Positions 31,101 to 41,375 of a stretch of 64,000 nt of DNA are shown here, piece by piece. The stretch is from Littorina saxatilis (taxonomy: Eukaryota; Mollusca; Gastropoda; Littorinimorpha; Littorinidae). The stretch covers positions 33,454,015 to 33,518,014 of the forward strand of contig NC_090250.1 of assembly GCF_037325665.1 (NCBI RefSeq). Direction: 5' to 3'. Every line of letters begins with the position of its first letter. The stretch's first letter is position 1. The translations under genes were made by a program, and so were the position numbers. The notes below the pieces were generated by a model. It did no database searches and was not told the origin of the DNA. It saw only the letters and a program-made list of their open reading frames with translations.

Positions 31101-34100
31101 TTGTACTGGAAACTTGCATTCTCCCAGTAAGGTCATATATTGTACTATGTTGCAAGCCCCTGGAGCAATGTTTTGATTAGTGCTTTTGTGAACAAGAAAC
31201 AATTAACAAGTGGCTCTATCCCATCCCCCCCCCCCCCCCCCCTTTCCCCGTCGTGATATAACCTTGAACGGTTGAAAACGACGTTAAACACCAAATAAAG
31301 AAAGAAAGGAGGAATGCCTTCACGTTGCAAAAGGAAGTGCTTAAAAAGCTAGCAAATTTTTGCCAGTGGTCATACTCTAAATCTAATGAAACTTTGGCAG
31401 TACTTCTAACAATCATTTGTCTGTATGCGTGCGAAGTCATGGATGGCTTGGTTGTAACTAGGCTAAAACCTGTGACAGGATTGTAAACAATTTCCAGAAT
31501 ATTGCATAACGTCGGTGCAAATGCCGGTACGTCGGGTATGTAGGCATACGACACTGAAAGTTTCGAAGCAATCCATCGAGTCGTAGTTGAAATGCAGCGT
31601 GTGTTTTTTTATGGCACCTCTCTAAATTGACGCGAAAAAAACTCCCTTTTTTGACCGCTCATGGGATGAACACAAGCGTCAGTAGGAAAGGAATAACACA
31701 ACAAATATGCAAGATAATGAAGCAAAACAACCTGTTCTGCAAAGATATTTGATATGAATTTCTCCTCGTATGTTAACATTTGCCAAGTTGTGTCAATCAT
31801 GGCTTTTTGACTCACATGCGAAGCAAAAGTGAGTATGTACTCACCCGAGTCGTCCGTCCGGACGTCCGTCCGTCCGGAAAACTTTAACGTTGGATATTTC
31901 TTGGACACTATTCAGTCTATCAGTACCAAATTTGGCAAGATGGTGTATGATGACAAGGCCCCAAAAAACATACATAGCATCTTGACCTTGCGTCAAGGTC
32001 GCAGGGGCCATAAATGTTGCCTAAAAAACAGCTATTTTTCACATTTTTCACATTTTCTCTGAAGTTTTTGAGATTCAATACCTCACCTATATATGATATA
32101 TAGGGCAAAGTAAGCCCCATCTTTTGATACCAGTTTGGTTTACCTTGCTTCAAGGTCAAGGTCACAGGAGCTCTTCAAAGTTGGATTGTATACATATTTT
32201 GAAGTGACCTTGACCCTGAACTATGGAAGATAACTGTTTCAAACTTAAAAATTATGTGGGGCACATGTTATGCTTTCATCATGAGACACATTTGGTCACA
32301 TATGATCAAGGTCACTTTGACCCTTATGAAATGTGACCAAAATAAGGTAGTGAACCACTAAAAGTGACCATATCTCATGGTAGAAAGAGCCAATAAGCAC
32401 CATTGTACTTCCTATGTCTTGAATTAACAGCTTTGTGTTGCATGACCTTGGATGACCTTGACCTTGGGTCAAGGTCACATGTATTTTGGTAGGAAAAATG
32501 TGTAAAGCATGTGAGTCGTATGGGCTTTGCCCTTCTTGTTTAATTGGTACTCTACATTTTTGTCAGGTTGGTTTTATGGATGCCCTTGTTTGGGTGGTAG
32601 TCAGACTCCTGTAAAAGAAATCTTTGATATAAAAAGTGGGCGAAATGGCCGAGTTGAATGCCTTTATTATGGCATGGACATTTCGAATGAAATGACACGA
32701 GAAGGAATGTTTTTAGTTGGGGCTAGAAAATAGGCGTCATATGTACCAGTGACGCCCACACTTGCATGTAGTAATGCTATACCAGTGATACCAAAGACCT
32801 ATTCACTCTTGCATTCATCAAGCTTTGCCCACTTGGTGTGTCAAAAACCAGACGCGAATGTGAAACTGTGTTTTTGTGTTTTCAGGTGAAAGCCATCAGA
32901 AAGAAGATGGTGGACATCATCAGCCGCGAGGTCCAAGCCAACGACATGAAGGAGATCGTCAACAAACTGTAAGTTGTGTGTCGTAGGTTTTTTCCCCTTC
33001 GTTGAAAGGATATTTGTGTCTGCCTCTCTTGATCTCACAGAACCTGTTAAGAGTTTTAGACTCACTGTCTTTGTATAAGAAGATCCATTGGTGGTTGTGG
33101 TTTTTATTACATTTAGTCAAGTTTTGACTAAATGTTTTAACATAGAGGGGGAATCGAGACGAGGGTCATGGTGTATGTGTGTCTGTCTGTCTGTCTGTCT
33201 GTCTGTGCGTGTGTGTGTGTAGAGCGATTCAGACTAAACTACGGGACCGATCTTTATGAAATTTTACATGAGAGTTCCTGGGAATGATATCCCCGGACGT
33301 TTTTTTCATTTTTTTGATAACTGTCTTTGATGACGTCATATCTGGCTTTTTGTAAAAGTTGAGGCGGCACTGTCACACCCTCATTTTTCAGTCAAATTGA
33401 TTGAAATTTTGGCCAAGCAATCTTCGATGAAGGCCGGACTTCGGTATTGCATTTCAGCTTGGTGGCTTAAAAATAAATTAATGACTTTGGTCATTAAAAA
33501 TCTGAAAATTTTAAACAAAATATTTTTTTATAAAACGATCCAAATTTACGTTCATCTTATTCTTTATCATTTCCTGATTCCAAAAACATATAAATATGTT
33601 ATATTTGGATTAAAAACAAGCTCTGAAAATTAAAAATATAAAAATTATGATCATAATTAAATTTTCGAAATCAATTTAAAAACACTTTCATCTTATACCT
33701 TGTCGGTTTCTGATTCCAAAAACATATAGATATGATATGTTTGGATTTAAAACACGCTCAGAAAGTTAAAACGAAGAGAGGTACAGAAAAGCGTGCTATT
33801 CTTCTCAGCGCAACTACTACCCCGCTCTTCTTGTCAATTTCACTGCCTTTGCCACAAGCGGTGGACTGACGATGCTACGAGTATACGATCTTGCTGAAAA
33901 ATTGCAGTGCGTTCAGTTTCATTCTGTGAGTTGGACAGCTTGACTAAATGTTGTATTTTCGCCTTACGCGACTTGTTTGTTTATTTTTATTTCATCCCTA
34001 TTTTGTACACTTTTGTTTCTTGTGTGAATATAATCTAGTGGGTACATAAATATTGATGTTGACCAACTGTTCTTCATGAATAGTGCACATGGCTATTTCA

Positions 34101-35152
34101 GAATCTATTTTTTCTTACAAATGTGGATTAAAAATGTGTGGTTCTGTGTGGCAGGATCCCCGACTCCATTGGCAAGGACATCGAGAAGGCCTGCCAGGGC
34201 ATCTACCCCTTGCACGATGTCTACGTCCGCAAGGTCAAAGTTCTCAAGAAGCCCAAGTTCGACGGTGAGTGCTGCTTCCTTTTACTGTCATTTCTGTGTT
34301 CCTTGGTGGGTTCTATGTGTTAATGCTATTATTTAAAAGTGAGGAGGTGCGGAAAATGATGCAATGTGTGATTTAAAATGAAGGAGATGCACATCAAAGT
34401 GATCTGAGTTGGCTATTTTCGAGTTTATGACACTGATATCCTCAAATATTTTGTTATTTCATACTTCGTAATAACCCAGTTTTATATCATAAATTGGAAT
34501 GGTCCTGGTTTGTAAGACAGTCATTAAAAAAATTAAGCAATGCTAAGTACTGTCTGGTTATGAAAGCACCGGCACGGTTGGCCTGGTGGTAAGGCGTCCG
34601 CCCCGTGATCGGGAGGTCGTGGGTTCGAACCCCGGCCGGGTCATACCTAAGACTTTAAAATTGGCAATCTAGTGGCTGCTCCGCCTGGCATCTGGCATTA
34701 TGGGGTTAGTGCTAGGACTGGTTGGTCCGGTGTCAGAATAATGTGACTGGGTGAGGCATGAAGCCTGTGCTGCGACTTCTGTCTTGTGTGTGGCGCACGT
34801 TAAATGTCAAAGCAGCACCGCCCTGATATGGCCCTTCGTGGTCGGCTGGGCGTTAAGCAAACAAACTGGTTATGAAAGCACAGTTCACTGCATTGCCCAC
34901 ACTCTCCCTGTTGTTACTGCAAATGGTATGTTCACTATTGTTCTTGAAGCCTTGGGTAGTAAGTTGACGTGACTTTTTTGTTACACTGAAATATGTTAAA
35001 CAAGATTTGTTGTTGTTGCAGTTGGCAAACTGATGGAGTTGCACGGGGACGGCGGCGGTAGCACCACCACCGGCGGAAAGTTCACATCAGAGTCAGGCGA
35101 GAAGGTCGACAGGCCTGAAGGTTACGAACCCCCAGTGATGGAAAATGTCTAA
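28050..35152 (+). CDS. RPS3A: 40S ribosomal protein S3a (eS1), seven exons
   Basis: Complete gene; joined exons 28050-28111, 28607-28710, 29581-29768, 30495-30620, 32886-32968, 34155-34264 and 35022-35152 give 804 bp, 267 residues plus TAA. All introns are GT-AG and phases match. The protein starts [20 protein letters not shown], has [83 protein letters not shown] and a C-terminal [10 protein letters not shown], essentially collinear with human RPS3A (264 aa). It is a structural protein of the small subunit near the mRNA exit/IRES-binding region and is needed for 18S rRNA maturation. Introns carry SINEs, an RC-2 and an RC-1 element. Expression is expected to be high and TOP-regulated. Identification is secure. 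Confidence 0.98.
28607..28710 (+). CDS. RPS3A: RPS3A exon 2
   Basis: Acceptor GTTCAG|AGTGG, donor ACAA|GTAAGT; encodes [20 protein letters not shown] through TRTQGT. Confidence 0.97.
29581..29768 (+). CDS. RPS3A: RPS3A exon 3
   Basis: Acceptor TTTTTCAG|AAATC, donor GGCAG|GTCAGT; encodes [15 protein letters not shown] through MVKKWQ. Confidence 0.97.
30495..30620 (+). CDS. RPS3A: RPS3A exon 4
   Basis: Acceptor TTTTCAG|ACATTG, donor CACAG|GTGAGC; encodes [16 protein letters not shown] through CYAKHTQ. The donor forms the start of a 37-bp tandem array. Confidence 0.97.
30621..30771. repeat. 37-bp tandem repeat starting at the RPS3A exon 4 donor
   Basis: Four units starting near AGCCA at 30624, 30661, 30698 and 30735 (AGCCACCCTATCTTGTAAAT...). 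The first unit contains the functional donor GTGAGCC. The third also reads TTGTGAGCC, so it preserves a GT donor core. Confidence 0.92.
30940..31306 (+). mobile_element. SINE family A in RPS3A intron 4
   Basis: Full-length, with a 12-bp duplication AGGAGGAATGCC at 30928-30939 and 31307-31318. Contains a C run at about 31226-31243. Confidence 0.9.
31319..31807. other. RPS3A intron 4 sequence, nothing recognised
   Basis: No repeat signature or ORF with motifs. Confidence 0.4.
31808..32540 (-). mobile_element. RC-2 repeat, uninterrupted copy in RPS3A intron 4
   Basis: Left end is a hairpin (TGACTCACATG...GTGAGT), right end GGGCTTTGCCCTTCTTGTT. Followed inward by a (GTCC)n tract (CGTCCGTCCGGACGTCCGTC) and about ten TCAAGGTCA/TGACCTTGA motifs. 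Non-coding. Second copy at 52396-53942 in the opposite orientation, where RC-3 has inserted. Strand given with the AACAAG end as 5'. Confidence 0.85.
32541..32885. other. Distal RPS3A intron 4, nothing recognised
   Basis: Unique-looking sequence up to the exon 5 acceptor. Confidence 0.4.
32886..32968 (+). CDS. RPS3A: RPS3A exon 5
   Basis: Acceptor GTTTTCAG|GTGAAA, donor AACT|GTAAGT; encodes [20 protein letters not shown] through IVNK. Confidence 0.97.
33109..33978 (-). mobile_element. RC-1 repeat in RPS3A intron 5
   Basis: Full copy: terminal palindrome ACATTTAGTCAAGTTTTGAC, (GTCT)n tract, body, and CTTACGCGACTTGTTT. Confidence 0.9.
34155..34264 (+). CDS. RPS3A: RPS3A exon 6
   Basis: Acceptor GTGGCAG|GATCC, donor GACG|GTGAGT; encodes [16 protein letters not shown] through KKPKFD. 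Confidence 0.97.
34569..34865 (+). mobile_element. SINE family B in RPS3A intron 6
   Basis: tRNA-derived, box B GGTTCGAACCC, with a 15-bp duplication CTGGTTATGAAAGCA at 34554-34568 and 34866-34880. Confidence 0.92.
35022..35152 (+). CDS. RPS3A: RPS3A exon 7
   Basis: Acceptor TTGTTGCAG|TTGGC; encodes [18 protein letters not shown] to [12 protein letters not shown] and TAA. Confidence 0.97.
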
Positions 35153-35187
35153 AGACTATTAGCCACCATGTGAAAAAAGTTACTGGG

Positions 35188-35193
35188 AATAAA
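35188..35193 (+). terminator. RPS3A poly(A) signal AATAAA
   Basis: Canonical hexamer 36 bp after the stop codon; short 3' UTR as usual for ribosomal protein genes. Confidence 0.85.
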
Positions 35194-35282
35194 AGAAAGA
35201 GTGAATGAAGCAGTGTTTAGCCTTGCTGTCTTTCATGTGATATGGAACCTGGTCTGGAGAGTGCATGGTTCCTGTGCTTTTT

Positions 35283-36140
35283 ATATTTAGTCAAGTTTTG
35301 ACTAAATATTTTAACATCGAGGGGGAATCGAAACGAGGGTCGTGGTGTATGTGCGTCTGTCTGTCTGTCTGTGTGTGTGTGTGTGTAGAGCGATTCAGAC
35401 TAAACTACTGGACCGATCTTTATGAAATTTGACATGAGAGTTCCTGGGTATGAAATCCCCGAACTTTTTTTTGATAAATGTCTTTGATGACGTCATATCC
35501 GGCTTTTCGTGAAAGTTGAGGCGGCACTGTCACGCCCTCATTTTTCAACCAAATTGGTTCAAATTTTGGTCAAGTAATCTTCGACGAAGCCCGGGGTTCG
35601 GTATTGCATTTCAGCTTGGTGGCTTAAAAATTAATTAATGATTTTGGTCATTAAAAATCTGAAAATTGTAAAAAAAAATAAAAATTTATAAAACGATCCA
35701 AATTTACGTTTATCTTATTCTCCATCATTTGCTGATTCCAAAAACATATAAATATGTTATATTCGGATTAAAAACAAGCTCTGAAAATTAAATATATAAA
35801 AATTATTATCAAAATTAAATTGTCCAAATCAATTTAAAAACACTTTCATCTTATTCCTTGTCGGTTTCTGATTCCAAAAACATATAGATATGATATGTTT
35901 GGATTAAAAACACGCTCAGAAAGTTAAAACAAAGAGAGGTACAGAAAAGCGTGCTATCCTTCTTAGCGCAACTACTACCCCGCTCTTCTTGTCAATTTCA
36001 CTGCCTTTGCCATGAGCGGTGGACTGACGATGCTACGAGTATACGGTCTTGCTGAAAAATGGCATTGCGTTCAGTTTCATTCTGTGAGTTCGACAGCTAC
36101 TTGACTAAATATTGTATTTTCGCCTTACGCGACTTGTTTT
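35283..36140 (-). mobile_element. RC-1 repeat just downstream of RPS3A
   Basis: Full copy starting TATTTAGTCAAGTTTTGAC with a compensated terminal palindrome (both arms read TATTTAGTCAA), ending CTTACGCGACTTGTTTT. Confidence 0.9.
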
Positions 36141-36144
36141 GATT

Positions 36145-36336
36145 TGAAACCGATTTAACCCTCACCATGGGCTAAGAACTATACGATTTGTGGCAAGTTG
36201 AAAGAAATTGAAGCCAATTTAACCTTCACCATGGACTAAGAACTATACGATTTGTAGCAAGTTGAAAGAAATTGAAGCCGATTTAACCTTCACCGTGGGC
36301 TAAGAACTATACGATTTGTGGCAAGTTGAAAGAAAT
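36145..36336. repeat. 64-bp tandem repeat, three copies
   Basis: Units with GATTTAACC(T/C)TCACC and GGCAAGTTGAAAGAAATTG at 36151, 36215 and 36279. Confidence 0.9.
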
Positions 36337-36846
36337 TGTCTGACCTGGTGGAAGGAAATGCCGCATCATTCACTTTGCAACATGATTGCAAACTTATCGG
36401 TTTGTTAAAATTAGCATTCACTATTCTTCACCATAACAACTGCACACAGCAGTCAACCAGATCACAGGGTCAATGAATGAAACTGTCAACATTCTTACTA
36501 CACAATCTCAGCAGAATTGGCTATAAACAGACCTGCTAACCCTTCTGGTACTTTGAGTAGCAATTTACTTCTTTTTTTTTCAGCGTAGCATTGCGTAAAA
36601 TGTATCCGCAAATCCCCATATAGGCAATTTCGTGCAAGAATATATACATTTTAAAACGGTTAATTTAGAATAGAAAAAAAACTAGCCAATAATAGAGGGT
36701 GTCTGCTGTGCCACATTTTAGTGTGGACAATGTTTTATGACACGAATTATGACCGCTACATGTTCAAGGGTCAGAAGCACGTACCAGGACTCTCAAGAAA
36801 GCAAAATGTTGCATGCTTTGTTTGAGTGTAGCAATTCTAAGCTTGA
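36337..36846. other. Unassigned, no gene seen
   Basis: AT-rich, no repeat or ORF signature. Confidence 0.4.
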
Positions 36847-36859
36847 CGTAACAGTGTAG

Positions 36860-37156
36860 ACCGGCACGGTTGGCCAAGTGTTCAGGCGTCCGCCTCGTGA
36901 TGGGAGGTCGTGGGTTCGAACCCCGGCAGGGTCATACCTAAGACTTTAAAATTGGCCATCAAGTGGCTGCTCCACCTGGCGTCGGGCATTATGGGGTTAG
37001 TGCTAGGACTGGTTGGTCCGGTGTCAGAATAATGTGACTGGGTGAGACATGAAGCCTGTGCTGCGACTTCTGTCTTGTGTGTGGCGCACGTTAAATGTCA
37101 AAGCTGCACCGCCCTGATATGGCCCTTCGTGGTCGGCTGGGCGTTAAGCAAACAAA
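36860..37156 (+). mobile_element. SINE family B
   Basis: 13-bp target duplication CGTAACAGTGTAG at 36847-36859 and 37157-37169; box B GGTTCGAACCC. Confidence 0.92.
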
Positions 37157-37169
37157 CGTAACAGTGTAG

Positions 37170-38154
37170 CTATTTGATTAAAGCGTAGCATGCTAGGCGT
37201 AACGGTTTGCAGCTCTGTATAAACAACAAACGCTCTCATACACGCACAGAAGACATTTCTCAATAGCTTGCACATGATCAATGACAACAGTTGATCTTGC
37301 ATAGGACTTTTATTACTATGTGATGTCAATTGTGAACGGACTTCAGCACAACATGGAAGGAAAGCATTTTCAACTTGTCTAGGTGAAGTCAATCATGGCG
37401 ATCAATCGGACCCACAACGTAAATGTCACAACACTAGAAGCTTGCACACAAGGAGTAATGAACCAGGTAAAATTACTCGCCTTAAAATAATGGTACAGCA
37501 TGTTGGCTTCAGCCTGCACTAGACGGGTCAAACCGTTTGCGTACTCTGATGCCAACAAAACGATAGCTACAGCAAGACACACCAACTTCACTGAAGATAG
37601 CCTGCTTTGCATTTGGGATACATGCTTATGGAAATAACAAGAATAACATAATCTGTTTACGCATAACAATAATGTTCTAGGTTGGACATGAAAATGAGCC
37701 AAACTTTGTTTCACACTCCTGGAACAGGACGACTGAACCAAATCGGTTTTGTCAAGTTTTCACTACTGTATTGCAAAAAAGGTGTGCCACATACTAAAAG
37801 AGATTTAGAAAAATAACTTGCCTTAAACTGATAGCATTAAAAATGAATCTTTGTTGTACATAAAAAGAAACAAAGGGTTCTGCAGTTAAAACCAAATGCT
37901 AAGGTCTTACGGTGGAATGGAAAAGCAGAAAACACAGTGACACAGAAACATCGCAGTTAGAAACAACACCCAGAGACATTAGAGGTACAAACACAGCACT
38001 ACAAGGCACATGTGAAATTTCCTGGGCTCAGTGACAAAAAGAAATGATTTGACCAATGAATATTACACATCTGCTGCACTGACGGACACAAATTGCTTGA
38101 ACCATCTTTTTGTAAGATAATGAAACTTTGATAACTTAAATCTGTGTCGCATCT
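37170..38154. other. Unassigned, no gene seen
   Basis: Non-repetitive AT-rich sequence with short frames only. Confidence 0.4.
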
Positions 38155-38338
38155 GTCAATATAACACTTACCTCGACAGTACTATTCTTGCACATTATCT
38201 ATTATAGGCCGAAAAAATTGGACAAAACGCTGAGTGGGTACAATTATCTCCCATAACCATGCGCCACCGTGGATCCCAAGCACTGTCCGAGTGCTTCCCC
38301 CTTACAGGATGTAGGTGGCGCGTCCTTTTTCTTTTTTC
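38155..38338 (+). repeat. DIRS left inverted terminal repeat
   Basis: Starts GTCAATATAACACTTACC and includes GCGCCACCGTGGATCCC and GATGTAGGTGGCGCGTCC; inverted partner at 45002-45209. Confidence 0.9.
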
Positions 38339-39144
38339 GCGCGTGTCAGACCGGCTGTGTTTCTGCTACGCTCCCGGATTATTTTGGACTAAGAGGCTCC
38401 TTTTCTGTGTGGACTATCACCTGTTGGATTATTGTGTGTTATTCCACTTCTGGCTTGAGGCTACGTTGTGTTTCCTTCAACTTGTGCCTCCGTTTTTGTG
38501 TGGCGGACTCGGCGTGCCTCCCGTCCTACTTCGTGGTGACCGGTCGTCTGCTTCTCGTTTCGCCGCATTCACTTGAGTATTGACCTAAATTTTCTTTGAA
38601 TTTTGTTAATTCTCGGTCTTTAAGGGTACGTACAGGGCGAGGTAGGATGTCTCGTCCTGTTTTGGGCTCTGGTTCTACGGAACCAGAGTCTGCCGGGGGC
38701 AACCCTTCTCCGGGCGCCCAGCGTCATGTTTTACGCACGGAGAAGGGGATCTTTCGGCGCTCCGACTCTCCCTCCCCAAACGCTTTGCGTTTGCGGCGAG
38801 GGAGGGCGGAGAAAGCCTGTTTGAGCAAGCTCAATGCGAGCTTGCTCAAACAGGCTGGGCTTGAGCCTGGGACTTCGGGCGGGGCTGCGCCGTCGAAGGT
38901 TCGGGGAAGTTCGAGGGGAAAGAAAAAGCTTCTTTCTCCTTCTCCTTCAGTGGAACAGGCTTCCCCCCCTTCGACGCCGTTGTCCGGCCCTCAGTCTCAG
39001 GCTTCAGCTCCTCCCGGTTTCGAGCCTGGGGGGAAGGTTTCCTTCTCCCCCCTGGCTCGAATCCGGGGGCAGGTCGATTCCCAACCCTCTTTGGGGGTTG
39101 GTGAATCCGATCTAGGGGCTACTGGAGAGACTCAGGTTTTGACA

Positions 39145-39262
39145 GCCAACGGCCATACCACGTTGAAAACACCGGTTCTCGTCCGACCACCGAAGTTAAG
39201 CAACGTCGGGCCCGGTTAGTACTTGGATGGGTGACCGCCTGGGAACACCGGGTGCAGTTGGC
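39145..39262 (+). rRNA. 5S rRNA-like sequence inside the DIRS element
   Basis: A 118-nt block matches metazoan 5S rRNA from end to end: GGCCATACCACGTTGAAAAC, CACCGGTTCTCGTCCGA, the box A region GAAGTTAAGCAACGTCGGG and the intact box C TTGGATGGGTGACCGCCTGG. The terminal helix strands are GCCAAC and GTTGGC, which pair perfectly but differ from the GUCUAC/GUAGAC I expect in molluscs. There is no T run right after it, so normal Pol III termination is not supported. Either a captured 5S copy or a 5S-derived module. Not a genomic 5S cluster. Confidence 0.85.
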
Positions 39263-39719
39263 ATTAAAATCTTTCTTTTTCCGGTGCCTCTCCTGTGCCC
39301 TCCTCGGTTTCCACCGCTGTGGAAGCCAGGAGGGACACGGGTCCTCCTCTGAACTCCCTCGCTGGGTCGTCTGCTGCTGTTTTGACAGTAGTTTCGGCCT
39401 CCTGGGGGGGGAGATCGGAGGAGATGACGGGGTCTCTGAATTCCCTCCCCGCTGGGGTTGGGATGCGAATTGACCCCGTTCAGGGCGGTCCTGTGGGGGC
39501 AGGGGTTTCAGGCTTCGTGCCTACGACCACTGCTACTACGGTTCCCTCTGACGTCCGTGTGACTGGTGGCTGTCCCTCTTGAAACGCTCCGGCCGACTAG
39601 TTACTGGACGTGGAGGTGTTCGACAGAACGTGGTACTTCTGTCGAATGGTCAGGGCGACGGGAACATTGTTTCTGTTGCTCAGACCGACACCTCCGACCG
39701 GACCGTCTTGACCCCACGC

Positions 39720-41375
39720 CATTCCTTAGCGTCTGGTGTTCGGGTGACGGATGGTCCGGACCAAGGGTCCGGAACGTTCCAGGCTTACGGGTCGGGATCG
39801 AACCGGACCCACGGGTCCCGACTGGACTTGACCTCCGGGTTTGGTCCGGACGGGACCCATGGTACGGGACCGTACCGGACCTTAGGGTCCGGTGCGGGAC
39901 AGTACCTCTGGCCCTTGCCGGACCCCCCGGACCTACGGGTCCGGATGGTACGGTACGGGACCAGTGTTTCGGTCGGGACCGGACCACCCGACCACCTCTG
40001 TTGGTCTGGGTGGTCTGGCACCGAACCGGAACACACCGGACCTACGGGTCCGGAGGGTACGGTACCGGACCAGTGGTCCGGTCGGGACCGGACCACTCGA
40101 CCACCTCTGTTGGTCCGGGTGGTCTGGCACCGAACCGGACCATGCCGGACCTACGGGTCCGGATGGTACGGTATGTCCACGTCCGGACCGAGCCACCCGA
40201 ACACTTCTGTGGGTACGGATGGTTCGGTACCGAACGGGACCTCCGGATGGTACGGGACCGGACCGAATCTACGGGTTCGGATGGTCCGGTACCGGACCAC
40301 CCGACCACCTCTGTTGGTCCGGATGGTCTGTCACCGAACCGGACCATACCGGACCACCGGACCTACGGGTCCGGATGGTACGGTAGGTCCACGTCCGGAC
40401 CGAACACTTCAGTGGGTACGGATGGTAAGGTGCCGTACGGGACCTCCGGATGGTATGGGACAGGACCGGAACACCGGACCACCCTACCGGATCGGTCCGG
40501 ACCACCCGACCACCTCTGTTGGTCCGGATGGTCTGGCACCGAACCGGACCTACGGGTCCGGATGGTACGGTATGTCCACGTCCGGACCGAGCCACCCGAA
40601 CACTTCTGTGGGTACGGGTGGTTCGGTGCCGAACGGGACCTCCGGATGGTGCGGGACCGGACCGGACCTACGGGTCCGGATGGTCCGGTGCTGGACCGGT
40701 GGTCCGGTCCGGACCGGACCACCCGACCACCTCTGTTGGTCCGGATGGTCTGGCACCGAACCGGACCATACCGGACTTACGGGTCCGGATGGTACGGTGT
40801 GTCCACGTCCGGACCGAGCCACCCGAACACTTCTGTGGGTACGGATGGTTCGGTACCGAACGGGACCTCCGGATGGTACGGGACCGGACCGGAACACCGG
40901 ACCGGAACACCGGACCACCCTACCGGACCGGTCCGGACCACCCGACCACCTCTGTTGGTCCGGATGGTCTGGCACCGAACCGGACCTACGGGTCCGGATG
41001 GTACGGTACGTACGTCCACGCCCGGACCGAACCACCCGAACACTTCTGTGCGTACGGATGGTTCGGTGCCGAACAGGACCTCCGGATGGTACCGGACCTA
41101 CGGGTCCGGACCTACGGGTCCGGATGGTCCGGTGCGGGACCACCCGACCACCTCTGTTGGTCTGGATGGTCTGGCACCGAACCGGACCATACCGGACCAC
41201 CGGACCTACGGGTCCGGATGGTACGGTATGTCCACGTCCGGACCTAACCACCCGAACACTTCGTTGGGTACGATGGTTCGGTGCTGAACGGGACCTCCGG
41301 ATGGTACGGCACCGGACCGGACCACCCTACCGGACCGGATCGGCACCCCCGACCGGACCGGACCATTTCTTTTCT
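39720..41375. repeat. GGACC/GGTCC-rich higher-order tandem array in the DIRS element
   Basis: About 1.65 kb built from modules such as GGACCTACGGGTCCGGATGG, CACCTCTGTTGGTCCGGATG and CACCCGAACACTTCTGTG. The CACCTCTGTTGGT module recurs at about 39992, 40111, 40312, 40511, 40730, 40948 and 41148 (spacing about 120-220 bp). It is rich in inverted GGTCC...GGACC pairs. It is free of stops over long stretches on both strands because of composition. Confidence 0.9.

Noticed and set aside
34355-34410. Possible C/D-box snoRNA in RPS3A intron 6 (ATGATGC ... CTGA)
   Set aside because: Vertebrate RPS3A introns host SNORD73, but here box C is imperfect, there is no convincing terminal stem, and I could not match a guide sequence.
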